Assembly: GCF_902459465.1 (NCBI RefSeq) | Contig: NC_047076.1 | Coordinates: 6,394,146 to 6,458,145 of the forward strand | Source: Asterias rubens | Taxonomy: Eukaryota; Echinodermata; Asteroidea; Forcipulatida; Asteriidae | Direction: 5' to 3' | DNA: 64,000 bases | In this document: positions 1 through 12,200 of the stretch, piece by piece | How the letters are laid out: the number at the start of each line of letters is the position of its first letter | How positions within the stretch are numbered: the first letter of the stretch is position 1 | The notes under the pieces: model-generated | The model's input: only the letters and a program-made list of their open reading frames with translations | What the model was told of the DNA's origin: nothing | Database searches by the model: none | Made by a program: the position numbers and the translations under genes

Positions 1-465
1 AAAATAAGATATTTTACATATTCGTCAACAAAAATTCAATTAATTTTTCAATTCAATTCAATTAGGTTTATTATTCAATTAAAAAAATAACACGACAGTA
101 GTTAAAAAGACTAATTTTAGCTGTTCCTCTTCATTGTCATCTATCAGGTCGGGCTTGTCCTATGTATAATATTTTACACATTATTCATCAACAAAAAAAT
201 CAATTCAATTTACAATTCAGCTCAATTCAATTAGATTTATCATTTAATTCAAGAAATTACACAACAATAGTTAAAAAGACTAAACATTTCATGTTTACAT
301 TTTGTTTAAACAAAAGTTTGCATATAACAAAGATAAAACCTAATAGAGATAAAATCCAGACCAGATAAAGGGGAGACCAATCACAATGGAGCTAACTACA
401 AGATAGCACAAAAAGCGATGTTCAAAAATGATGCCGATGCAAAAAGACTTCAGGCCTGAAGCCTT

Positions 466-846
466 TAAAAGGCAGTGGACACTATTGGTAATTACTCAAA
501 ATAATTATTGACATAAAACCTTTCTTGGTGACGAGTAATGGGGAGAGGTTGATGGTATAAAACATTGTGAGAAACGGCTCCTTCTGAAGTGCCATAGTTT
601 TTGAGAAAGAAGTATTTTTCCACGAATTTGATTTCGAGACCTCAAGTTTAGAACTTGAGGTCTCGAAATCAACCATCTAAACGCACCGACTTCGTGTGAC
701 AGGGGTTATTTTTCTTTCATTATTATCTCGCAACTTCAATGACCGATTGAGCTCAAATTTTCACATGTATGTTATTTTATGCATATATATGTTGAGATAC
801 ACCAACTTTTTCTTTGACAATTACCAATAGTGTCCACTGCCTTTAT
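466..846 (+). mobile_element. MITE family 1, copy a
   Basis: The element begins AAAGGCAGTGGACACTATTG and ends CAATAGTGTCCACTGCCTTT, a terminal inverted repeat of about 25 bp. Inside is a short palindrome around GAGACCTCAAG / CTTGAGGTCTC. It is about 380 bp with no transposase, so it is non-autonomous. It serves as reference for the other family 1 entries. Confidence 0.85.
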
Positions 847-879
847 TATTTGAGTAAGAAATTACCTCTTATAACTGTT

Positions 880-1018
880 GACTTAAGAGGAAGCAGTTTC
901 TCACAGTGCTTTATTTTATCAACAGCTCTACATTGCTCGATACCTCATGTACCAAGTAAGTTTTTTATGCTAACAATTATTTAGAGTAAAAACTACCAAT
1001 AGTGTCCAGTGTCTTTAA
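880..1018 (-). mobile_element. MITE family 1, truncated reverse copy
   Basis: Only the left-end portion of the family is present in reverse orientation, ending ACCAATAGTGTCCAGTGTC. It abuts copy a after about 35 bp. Confidence 0.6.
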
Positions 1019-1154
1019 ACAGCTCTATAAAATTGAGTGCGGTTCACTAAACTGAACACGATACGCCACTGAAATACTAAATGGACTTTCGTGGCACTAA
1101 ATATTTGTTGTGCCCTGGATTAAAAAAAAAACAGCAAAATGCATCCCATCTCAC

Positions 1155-4100
1155 CTCTGCAGCTAAAAGATCGCCATCGCCTTCTTCTTCCGCTGTAAAT
1201 ACACAAACAAATTAGGAACACATTTTTAAAAAGTACAAAGGTTTACCATTGCAACTATTTTGTTCAAGTAACAAACATTGTAAAATTGTTCACATACATG
1301 CATAGACAATAATTTAATTAAAATCTAACTGCATGTTTTGTTCAATTTTGTTGGACTCACGAATGTGCTAGTATAGTAAACTGATCCTGCTTCTTTGGGG
1401 ATCAGGCATACCACCATAATCAGAGTCCAACAGTTTGGTTGTTGAGTTACTGTATTGTGTTGGATTGAGGACTGCACACGCTTTACATGGGATCAGACAT
1501 ACCACCATAATCACAGTCCAACAGTTTTGAGTGTTGAGTTACCATATTATCTCAGCTTTGTGGATTTCCTTTTGAGCAACAACGGATTTTAGAGAATCAC
1601 TCAAGGGAACTGATGATAACTACCACTCTTATTTGAAAATGAATTTATTTGAAACTGACCTTCAGGCGTTAATATTGCATCTGATGGCTCCGTACCATTA
1701 TCAAGAATGGCTTCATCTGTAACAACAAAATTAGAAAGCACAGAAATAAGTGGCGATATGTTTCGATTTGGTGTGGTGAAAAAATTTCCTCCAATGATAA
1801 CGGAACCAACCCTTCTGCTGCCTTGTTAGTTTTGGATTGCTAGTTCTGACAAACTTAAAGGCAGTGGACACTATTGGTAATTACTCAAAATAATTATTAT
1901 TAGTATAAAACCTGACTTGGTGACGAGAAATGGGGAGAGGTTGATGGTACAAAACATTATGAGAAACGGCTCCCTCTGAAGTGACATAGTTTTCAAGAAA
2001 TTTCAAATTTGATTTTGAGACCTCCGATTTTTAATTTGAGGTCTCGAAATCAACCATCTCAACGCACACACAACTTCGTGTGACAAGGGTTTTTTCTTCA
2101 TTATTATCTTGCAACTTCAACGACCAATTGAGCTCAAATTTTCACAGGTTTGTTATTTTATGCATATGTTGAGATACACCAAGTGAGAAGACTGGTCTTT
2201 GACAATTACCAATAGTGTCCAGTGTCTTTAAGATACACCAAGTGAGAAGACTGGTCTTTGACAATTACCAAATACCAATAGTGTCCACTGCCTTTAAGCC
2301 CCTTTCACTCTAGACAGATTCCCTGGAGGAAATTCCAAGAAAATTGTGGTTGATCTTTATTTTCACAACTTAATTACTAAGGGCTTGAATTTTAAACTGG
2401 AGCACAGGCCAGAGACTAGTGATTTCAGTGTTTGGCCAGGAAACTCATGACAGGACTAGTCTGGTGGTCTTTTTATTTTAAATTCAACATCTTTGTATAT
2501 CATTCTTCTCTTAGTGTTTGTTCTGTTTTGTTCTTATTTTGATGTTCTTATTTTGATTCAAGTCTCTTCTCATTTGGATTCTGGCCTTACTAAACAAAAA
2601 TTCGGTCCAATAAAGATTCTTACTACAAGTCCTGGGGTGGATTTCACAAAGAGTTAAGACTAGTCTTATCTTGAGTTAGGACTAGTTACTCGTCCTAACT
2701 TAGGACTATTCATACGTTTTTAATATCTCCTAGGACTAGTCCTAGGTTTTGTGAAATTGACCCCTGCAGTCTTGTGGATTTCGTAGCAGTGGGGTTAAAA
2801 TTCCCCGGGATTTTCCTGGGTTTCTATTACCCAGGTATTGGGATTGGTAGTGTGAAAAAGGCTCAAGTCATCTACATACCATGCCATTATGCCAATTTAG
2901 TTGATAAATTGATACCACATTGATTAGTTAGTAAATTGATGCTTTTTTGTTTCTTTCCTTAGCTTGATGAATTTACAGGCCTGTGTGCTTCGTTTTTGAA
3001 AGGGCAAGGGCACCAAGGCAATTTCTCCTTGGTAAAGGGCACCCTATGAGGAAATTGTAAATTTCTACTGGAGCATTTCAAGGGGCATGGGGCATGTACA
3101 TGTAGGCAATTGCTTTCATTGGCTCTGTGAAGTACCAGGCTTAGATTTACTACTGGACCAAAATCAGCCATTCGTAGTATGAGGCCAGGCATGTCATATT
3201 AACATGATTAACATTGTGAGATTTCAAGCCTTTGGATGCCGAGTTGTTTTTTTTTTGCAAGTCGCCAGACACACAAGGCCTGAAGGCCACTACAAGGTGT
3301 GGGCTACAATTATTTTTTTCCAGAGGCAGTTGCCACCTACTCCTAGGGCTGAAACAGGGTTACCCCTTTTACAGTCCATACGGATGTAGGCTTGGGTATC
3401 ATCAATCCGAAGCCTGACCGGCAGAGCAGAAAGCACCACCTCCCCAATTTTACATATGTAGCAAGTGTCACGACCGGGATTCGAACCCACACTCTGCTGA
3501 TCAAACACCAGAGCCTGAATCCGGCGCTCTCAACCGCTCGCTCGGCCAAGAGCAGAATGGAGTTCTTAGATGGATATAGGGTAGGTGATGGCCAAGACCT
3601 CAAAATAACCCAAGGCACCAACAGCAATTGCCGTGGTGCCCTCCCTGTGCTTTGCCATGGTGCCCTTCGCGTTGTTCCAATATAAATTTCAACTTTCCTC
3701 CTAGAAGTGCCCTTTGTCAAAGGAAAACTGCAGTGAAATTCAAGGCCTGATTGGTTAGGGAATAACCCAAAGGGCAAAACACAAATATGAAAGCTTTGGC
3801 TTTATTGAAGATTCTCCCATAACAATACTGCTTGACAAATTGATTTGCAATGCAAACTTAATGTAATTGGACGTGTAGCCTGTTTCTGCTAAGCAATATT
3901 TTTCTGTGCTTAGCAAGTAATTGTGCTTGATTTTGCACTGGTACTGCAGGTCCAAATAACAATCAGATATCATTGGAAAAGGAATACCAACATTATTCAA
4001 TTTTGGTTTTTACCCATACACCAATGTGTGTTAATGTTAGCACTGCACACGCAACACCCTCCCGAGTTCCGTGAAAAAAATCACAGGCATATAATACTCG

Positions 4101-7100
4101 CATGGGATGCGAGCCCAGGACTTTTTGTAATTCTAGAGCAGTGTCATACCAACTAGACCAACGAGATTGCCCGGTAGCTAGAGGCAGTTGGAATCCTATG
4201 TTTTAGCAACGAGTACTGCAATTGATTTTACATCATAAAATACCAACGTTATACTTCATCTATTCATTATGGTCTAGAGGCCACGGACTCTCAGAAAAGT
4301 TAGCATACTTATAAGTTAGCAAAGAAACCAAATGGAGAGAAGACAAGGAAATAAGTTTCAGTTTTAGATGTGGGAGGAAAACACCAGAGAATTATTCAAG
4401 GGGAAAACCCCACGCAATCAGGGCCCAATCTCTTACAGCTGCTTTTAACGGCACAAAATGTTTTCCAGAAAAATGTTACCAGCTGAAAAAAAACATCTCA
4501 CATGTAGCATCTGTGACTGGTAATCTGCTTTATTAGCAGAATTTTTTGGGGTAAAAAACCAAATATTAATATTCAGAATTTTGTTGTTTGCCAAAATTTT
4601 CTGCTGTAAGCAGCTCTTTGAAATAAGGCCCAGGTTGGGAGTGAAAACCAATCCACAAAGTGATTCCAGCAGGATTTGAACCAGGGTCCCAGAGGTAGAA
4701 GGTGAGGAAAGATAGACACAAACACGCCAGCCTGACTACCAAAAACAGCCCCAACAAGCGGTGCTGAGTCGACATACATGTAGAGTAGAAGATTATTTTA
4801 GTATTAAGAGAGGAAGGTCTCCTGCCAAAGAAACTAGGGATCATGTGTTAAAAGACTTTATACCTCTTTGTAAATTTTGTTCTTTAAAGGCAGTGGACAC
4901 TATTGGTAATTACTCAAAAAAATTATTAGCATAAAACCTTACTTGGTAATGAGTAATGGGGAGAGGTTGATAGTATAAAACATTGTGAGAATCGGCTCCC
5001 TCTGAAGTGACGTAGTTTTCAAGAAAGAAGTAATTTTCCATGAATTTGATTTTGAGACCTGAAGTTTAGAATTTGAGGTCTCGAAATCAAGCATCTGAAA
5101 GCACACAACTTCGTGTGACAAGGGTGTTTTTTCTTTCATAGTTATCTCGCAACTTCGACGACCGATTGAACTCAAATTTTCAAAGGTTTGTTCTTTTATG
5201 CTTATGTTGGGATACACCAAGTGAGAAGACTGGTCTTTGACAATTACCAATAGTGTCCAGTGTCTTTAATCCAAAAGAATTCAAGCAGGTGGGTTTTAGT
5301 TTTGGGACTGTTAGAATTTCTACAAAAACCTTCACTGTACATTTCACTCAGCAAAACATCAATACCTTTGTCTTTGTTCCAAAACGCAGAAACACATTTT
5401 TTCAGTGCCATCAGTCTTGACCTTTTCTGTTCCAACTATAGAATCAGCCCAACTGTAGTTAGGGCATGCCTAACTGTACTTGGGATTGACAAAACTATAG
5501 TTGGGGTGGGCCAAACTATAGTTGGGGTGGGCCAAACTATAGTTGGGCCGGTTCTTTAGTTGGGGTGCAACATACACAGAAGTATGTAATTAGTATTTAT
5601 ATGAGGCATGAAAGGGGTTGACTGAGGACTGCACTAGTAAACTTATTATGCTTTAAATGAGATCAGGCACACCAACATTTCAGAGTCCAACAGTTTGGGT
5701 GTTCATTAAACTGATCGGTGTTGGACTGAGGACTGCAGTAGCAAAATGATTCTCTACATGGGATCAGGCATATTACAATATTATCAAGAGTCCAACAGCT
5801 TGGGTGCACCAAGCATCATGTTAGATTGTCTTGGAGTGAGGAAGGACCCCAGCAAATAGCTCTAGTGAGTTACGAAGGAACAGCAGCAAACTACAAAGTT
5901 AATCAAGCCAGCACTATCAGGGAAAAATTCAAAACTACCAAGCACTGCCAAGACAATAAAAATGCTATGAGAGGTTCATCCACAGCCCGTGTTGAAATAA
6001 AAACTAGCAATATGCTGGTGATTCGGCTGACAAACCTCGGATTTCTGTCACGGATTCTTCCCCCGGTATGTCACTTTTGCCAAAATCATCATCTTCTGAT
6101 GTAATCAAGCAAAAAAAAAAACATGTGGAAGAAATTGGAAGAGGGGATAGAAAATTTGAGAAATTTCAACATAACTATTGTGTTAAAAAGGTTGAGTGGT
6201 AATGGATTAAACAATCAGTGAGCAACAATTAGTGTGTTAAAAGAAGATAATAGGTTCCCCCACCTATAGGTAAATCAATAGGGCCCAATTTCATAGCTCT
6301 GTTATCAGCAAAGAATAGTCGCTTACAAAAGCAGGCAATTCCGCACTTACATGTACATGTGTATGTACATCAAGTGTTTTTCACTGGGTCGCAGGAAATA
6401 GGAGACTTTCCAAGGTGGCAGCAGACATACCGGGTAAATTTCCATTGTTTACGTAGTTCTGAACATGCGCATAATTCTGAGAACAATGGATTTACCCGGT
6501 AAGTCTGCTGCCCTCTATCGTCCCAGAAAGTCTCCCATTGTTGCTTGTGCACATACATATGTACTTCACATAACTAGGCACTCTTCCCTTTAACAGCTAG
6601 CGCGGAAATTCAGCGATTGCACAGTAAGCGGAGAATGGTGATTGTAAGTGCATAGTTCAGCGATAAGCAGAGCCATGAACTTTGGCCATGGTGTATTTGT
6701 CTTCTATCGATAGCCAAAATCAATCCTTGTACACATGTAGGTGTACAGTGAAGGAGTTATACAGTGATTGTTGAGCAAATTTTCTATTATTAAGATTTTT
6801 GTTTTAAGTTTTGTTTTTGATGTTGTTGGTTCAACAACAGTAAAATGTGTGTAATCCACATATTAGACAAAATCTGTTGTTGCTTCCATACTTCCATGTG
6901 ATAAACTCCTTTCCTAATGAGGGAGTAAGCAAGCGCAAAATATGAAACCCTCAGACGTCATACCATTCTCTTCAAGATACTGAGCGAGTCTGTCCACAAG
7001 CTCCTGTTTGTTTCCCTTGACTGCCAACCCTCGAGAGGTAAGCTCCTTTTTCAGCTCAGGAATCTATCCAAATAAAATAAGGTAAATTCACGTCATCTAT

Positions 7101-8053
7101 CTGAGTAAAACAATAACTTTTTTGTTAACTAATAACAGGGGTCCTTTTTAGTAAATTGCAGTAATCATCATTGACCGCCATCTTTGATGCGCATGCACCT
7201 TTCCCTTGTTAATACATCAAAGATGGCAGTCGATGACGCGTACTGCAATTCATTTTTAAACTGGCCTGTGTCTATCTGCTTGAAACCAATTCAAAACTAC
7301 AATTCCCTCCTACCTACACCATACACTTGCCCGAAGATTTCAGGCCTTAAATATCATCTTTGAGGGGGCAATACTGTTAAGATTTTGCTAAAAGAGGCAC
7401 TTCCATTGGTCCTTGTAAAAGTTCTACTATATTCATATTTCATAGTATTACAAAATACAAATGAAATTTGAAAGTTGAGGCACTTTTATCTTGAAGGATA
7501 CAGAAACTTTTCCCAAAACCTAAGCTTGTTCCTTTTTGGGGGGATTGGTCTGGAGAGGCAGAAAAACAAGCTGTGATTTTTGAAGTAGATTACAATTCTT
7601 ATCTTAATCTTAATTATGTATAATGTATTGATGCATTGCATTGCAAGTTCTTGTCGTTTGTTCCCCAGCCACCAACCTACATGTAAACATGTTTCTTTCT
7701 TTTCTTATCTCCGCTCTTCCAGACGATGCCAAGACCGTGCAAGTCATACACATGCCACGACGCACCACTGGGCTCCAGCCAGGATTTTCAATAGTCTTCC
7801 CAGGACTCATCATCCATATCGTAACTGGTTAACCACACAATCCCATGACGATGTTAATCATCACACACAACCAAGCTCTTTCTCTACGAATTTCCTTTTA
7901 AAACCTTTATTTAACAATCACTTTTTATGACTTAAATATTACTTCACAACAAATAGTATGCATTAAATATACTAAAATACCATTAACATCATCAAATACC
8001 CTAAAAAATATCAATTTTACCTTCAGCTTTTTTAGATCCACGGATTCTGCCAT
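1155..8053 (-). CDS. SARNP: SARNP/CIP29-like SAP-domain mRNA-export protein, 5' exons (partial at left edge)
   Basis: Five exons join in frame on the minus strand: 8021-8053 (ATG at 8053), 6949-7063, 6036-6095, 1660-1716 and 1155-1192, giving 101 residues before the window edge side. The protein opens MAESVDLKKLK and continues with a SAP domain at about residues 8-45, containing PELKKELTSRGLAVKGNKQ and then a predicted second helix LVDRLAQYLEE. A low-complexity acidic stretch follows (EEDDDF, AEEEGDGD). SAP helix-extended-helix domains bind DNA or RNA. SARNP (yeast Tho1) acts in the nucleus with the DDX39B/ALYREF TREX complex in mRNA export, and human SARNP has the same order of an N-terminal SAP domain then an acidic linker in a 210-residue protein. 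The C-terminal repeats should lie left of base 1155, probably outside the window. Introns 2 and 3 use GTTT-type donors. Junction phases are all consistent (0,1,1,1,0). The assignment to SARNP rather than another short SAP protein is likely, not certain. Confidence 0.8.
1857..2298 (+). mobile_element. MITE family 1, copy b, with duplicated 3' end
   Basis: A full copy runs to 2230. Its terminal 68 bp, starting AGATACACCAAGTGAGAAGA, are then repeated at 2231-2298, giving two right termini in tandem. Confidence 0.8.
2630..2768. mobile_element. Foldback MITE of the GGACTAGT type
   Basis: Termini GGATTTCACAAAGAGTTAAG and AGGTTTTGTGAAATTGACCC are inverted, with repeated AGGACTAGTCCTA palindromes inside. 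A close relative is at 52488-52643 and a diverged one at 58970-59125. Confidence 0.75.
3400..3552 (-). mobile_element. tRNA-derived SINE head, partial
   Basis: Reading the minus strand, the unit has GGCCGAGCGAGCGG as an A-box-like word and GGGTTCGAATCCCGG as a B box, followed by GTGACACTTGC. It is the same family as the full copy at 59403-59776. Confidence 0.65.
4421..4635. mobile_element. MITE family 3, short copy
   Basis: Ends AGGGCCCAATCTCTTACAGC and CTCTTTGAAATAAGGCCCAG are inverted repeats of the family 3 type (GGGCCCAATTTCATAGAGCTGCTTAAGC). Confidence 0.65.
4884..5268 (+). mobile_element. MITE family 1, copy c
   Basis: Both inverted termini are present. The internal GAGACCT...AGGTCTC dyad is slightly degraded. 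Confidence 0.85.
6280..6680. mobile_element. MITE family 3 copy with a nested 145-bp repeat
   Basis: It starts GGGCCCAATTTCATAGCTC at 6280 and its other arm, AGCAGAGCCATGAACTTTGGC, ends near 6685. A separate dispersed repeat (6395-6545) is inserted within it. Confidence 0.6.
6395..6545. repeat. Dispersed 145-bp inverted-repeat element, copy 1
   Basis: The ends carry GGAGACTTTCCAAGGTGGCA and its imperfect complement, with ACCGGGTAAAT dyads. A nearly identical copy in reverse orientation is at 31525-31672. Confidence 0.75.
7146..7256. mobile_element. Short foldback element in SARNP intron 1
   Basis: The arms AAATTGCAGTA...CCGCCATCTTTGATG and CATCAAAGATGGC...TACTGCAATT are inverted around a short spacer. 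About 105 bp, non-coding; the copy sits about 85 bp upstream of the exon 2 acceptor (downstream in plus coordinates). Confidence 0.65.
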
Positions 8054-8254
8054 AGTGCCGATTTTTAACTGGTACCATAGATCAGCCTGAGCGTTGCGAG
8101 TTATCAAAGACCGTTCATCAACGCTGTAGGCTAATGTCAACCAACGATGTACACGCGGCGTCTTTCGGAAAGGCGCCCTCTATCCAAAGACTGTATCACT
8201 CACTTCGAGGACGCAATCGAATCATAGAGCCTTACTCTATGATCGAATCAAAGG

Positions 8255-8309
8255 CGGGCATCAAGACAACGAACAGGGGCAGTGCCCCTGTTCGTTGCCT
8301 TGATGCCCG
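8255..8309. repeat. 55-bp near-perfect palindrome upstream of SARNP
   Basis: The left arm CGGGCATCAAGACAACGAAC and the right arm GTTCGTTGCCTTGATGCCCG pair with one mismatch and meet at a GGGGCAGTGCCCC centre. It is preceded at 8219-8245 by a second small dyad (AATCATAGAG / CTCTATGAT). It lies about 200 bp upstream of the SARNP start codon, in the probable promoter or 5' UTR. Confidence 0.85.
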
Positions 8310-9165
8310 TGAAATTTTCCAGAAAAGGTTTGTATTTCCATCGTATAGATTCCCTTCAAAGAAAAACGGTATTCTCCTAAGACGAGCGAATTATCGGGCA
8401 TGAATATGGTGGTAGGGGCGTAGGCTAACTACCTCCATGTTTCTGTCTCATGGTCTCAGAAGTGACATCATTGTCTTACTTTTTTCCCAGCCATACATAC
8501 AAAAGGACTTTCTCTATTAAAAGATATTTATAGCGTAAATACCAGTATATGAATACAATAAAAACACACAGCATAATTGTTTTTCAATGTAAATTAAGGG
8601 ATGTATTAATTTATTTGCTTATCCTCAAATTATTAAATTTACCCAGTCGTTTCCTATGAAACTTCAAGAATCATATCAAGCAGTGCCGGTGTGGGCAGGA
8701 GATTCTGTCCCAGCCTAGCAAAATTTTGGTATAAACTTCTTTTGAAACATCCTCCTCAGCCCATGTTAATTTCCCATTGGGCGACAGAACCTACGGCGGC
8801 GGGAATTCCCTGTGAAACCGGAAAACTAAACTGTCTCGGATTCTGGAGGTGAAGTGAAAATGATGCATGTTCATTTTGTTACATCCCGCTCTTACTTAAA
8901 TTTGTATTATTTAATTATTTCACAACACAGGAGGACAATAGAAAAGTGTCTAAATGACACTGAAACCGGGTCGAAAACCCGGGTCGAAATCCCTACGGGT
9001 CAACCAGACCCGGATAGGTCACTGGCCCAGATTCTGTGTCAATATTATTCCGGGAGTTTCTTAGAGTGAATATTATCAATGATTTGAAAAGGACCACACT
9101 CTTTGGACAACAAAACCATAAAACCCTTTAGAAATACAGCATAATTAGTGGTTATGTTGTAATTG

Positions 9166-9171
9166 TTTATT
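9166..9171 (-). terminator. Candidate polyadenylation signal for the EXOG-like gene
   Basis: AATAAA on the minus strand about 75 bp downstream of the EXOG stop codon. A second AATAAA overlaps the stop region itself at 9244-9249. Only the hexamer is seen; use is inferred. Confidence 0.35.
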
Positions 9172-9244
9172 TCTTTGTTTTTGGGGGTTGAACAAAGAAT
9201 TGACTAGAGTGGGATTCGAACCAACGACCTCCGGATTAACGTGT

Positions 9245-12200
9245 TTATTTCTTTGAATCATTCTCCTGCCACTTGTACATGGAATAAGCCCAAGCAAGGT
9301 ACACCACCGTCGCTGATACTCCAGACATAAACCTCTGCAGGAGGGAGTCCGTCTCACCAGGGAGCTTGCACGGGTCGATTTGACACAGATTCCCAAGGGG
9401 CGCGGCACCCAGCCTCGGGAAGAACCGGAGACCGGTGAAACCCTCGAGCTGCTTTAGTGGGATCTGAATTGGTGACATTTCAAAACAAATAATTACAATG
9501 AATTTATGTCTCTTATCCTACAGCTAACTTTAATGGTGTTGGTTTTCTAAGTTCCAGCGGTCAGGTTTACGTATAATAATATGGTGTCTTGCCTTGCAAT
9601 CCACCTCTGGGGACTCCGGTTCGAATCCCACCAGGGGCACTATGTGGATTGAGTTTTCAGTCCCTATACTCTGTAAATTTCTTAGAATAATCATCTGGTT
9701 TCCTTCCCATTATCTAAAACTGAAACCTCTGCATTGTCATATCTCCTTACCTCGTTTGTTTTTTTAGAGTAAATAAATGATAATGTTCAATGTCACTCAT
9801 GGGATCCGGAAAACACAGATACATGATAAACTTTTACCTGGAAACTCTTTAGCGGTACGTTCAAGTAGATTGGCTCGTTCGGCAGTAGAAATGCCGCCGA
9901 GTACAAAGTAATATTGGTCGAGTTGGTAGGATTCTCGACCATGATGACTTTGTACAGGTGAGTTGGTACATTTACGTTATTTATACCAAGAACCTAGATA
10001 CACATTAGGGGGAAATAAGAAGCAAGATTATTGTTTTTGAAAATAAAGGTGACATCGTACAAAAGCTAACTTGCGGCAATCTAGACAGGTCGTCTTTTAC
10101 TAAACTCGTAATGTGACCGTGTCGATGTGCCGGTGCCGTGTGAATTTTTCGTCCCCGTTTTTAAAAAAGGGATTCCTTGTTTTGAATCGATTTAGAAAAC
10201 ATAATTTTCCCATTGAAAAGCACTATACGACAGTGGCAATTTTGTAGTGCAGAAAGGAACAAATTGCTGCCGGTGTATTCCTATTTGGGAACTCTGTCTT
10301 CCGGAGATTCAGTCCCCATTGTTGAAAATTAAAGTGGGCTGTTATTTTATGCATGTTGGGATACACCAAGTGAGAATACTGGTCTTTGATGACAATTCAC
10401 CAAACGTGTGCAGTGCATTTAAAACAAAGACCGACCTGTTTACCTCATATCGGACGAATCGCTTCTCCTTTGCCGTGTTCGCCCAAGTATCCGGGAGGAA
10501 CACCGGGCCAGAAATCACCCGGACGTCCCGGAACGTCCCGGTAAGACTCCGGCAGTGTTCTTCTATCTCCCTCCAGTAATGTTGGTTGTTGAGAGGAATC
10601 ACGTTTGTAAGATAGAAAGAGTCACACATGGCCTCCTACAATGACAAAGATTTGACCTCGATCAGTTTATTGACTCATATAGGGTCCGTAAGTAGTTTGA
10701 TCTTTTTAAAGTCAGACATTAACTGACCCCTTTAAAGATAGGACTTTGTGAAAGGACTGAGGTGACAATAAAATAAAGTAATTGAGTTGAATGTTAATTC
10801 TTTCGCTCTGCATGCATTAGTAATATTTATTATTTATTATAGACCCTTAAAAGAGTCAAGACATTAATCGAAACTTCACCTGACTGTATTTGTGATTAGC
10901 TTCCGTTGACATTTGACCCTTGTCGTGCCCGCTTCCTTCGTAGTAGTCTTCTAACGAGGCGGAGAACACTTCTTGTACCTGGTCCGTATCTGATGGCCCG
11001 AAGGAGCAATTGGCCATGTTTGCATCACCTTGGTACATAAAAAACCCAGATCTTTGTTAATACTTGCGAGGAAGATGAAACAAGTAAACGAGAAGGGGAC
11101 TGGATGAGTTGGGGCAGTCTTATGCTAGTTGTACAAAGTAGTAGCATGGTTTTAGGAATACACAATATTAAAAAAACGTATCTGACAGTTAGGTTCCTCA
11201 GGTATAAATTTAGGGTGATGAAAAATGACACATTAATTTTTTTCCATAACCACATCACTTGGAAGGTAAATTATTTTCGAAATTCTAAGCTGCTATACTT
11301 CTATAAACAAAGAACGTTTTATTGCCACTTATTCTTTAGTGATTCAAAAGCCGTTTGTGATCCCACCATTATCCCATGCTGTAAATAAACAATTTGAATC
11401 AAATCCTATTGCCTCCTTTTTCCTTCTTATAGCGTGTCCATTAACACTAAACTGTTTTTCATTCGTATGAGCGTAGCAAAGTAGCATGAAAAACCAAGAA
11501 AGTTTTATTGCCACTTATTTAGTGATTACCAAACTTCATACAAGTTCCTTTGCAAAAGTCTCCAGCGAATTCCAAACGTAAAAAGTACCTGTGAGTTTTT
11601 CAGCGGTAATGTGTTCTGCAACCCACAAAGGTATTTTCCTAGACTGGTCGTATCCCACGATGTGATCTGTGTAAACCAGCGTCTCGGGACCACGGTCCGG
11701 TGCACCATACTTCAGAATGTCGTCATCACCGGAAGACCCTATGAGGCAAGTGAAAAACTGCGACATGTTGCATTCGACAATTTTGCATTCTAGATGATGC
11801 TCTGTGTTGCAATCTTAGGCCAACAAGAGGCATAAAGAATGGAACAGAACAAAAAGCCTTTAAAATGTGAGCAGCAGTAGAACCTTTTTGGGTTAACAGC
11901 ATGCCCAGGTGAGGATATAATATGACACAAGTTTTAGGGGGCAAATCTGTCAAAGAGGAATGAGCACGCGAGTGTGAAACCTTTACGGCGGGGTCGCTGA
12001 AAGGCAGTGGACATTGGTAATTGTCAAAGACTAGCCTTCACAGTTGGTATATCTCAACATATGCATAAAATAACAAACCTGTGAAAATTTAATTTGATAT
12101 TATGTCCCCAACCCTCCAGAAAATGGCGGGGCATAATTATGTCTGTGCTTGGCAGCTCTATGAAATTGGGCCCTGAAAAGCATCATCACCGCGTCTCAAC

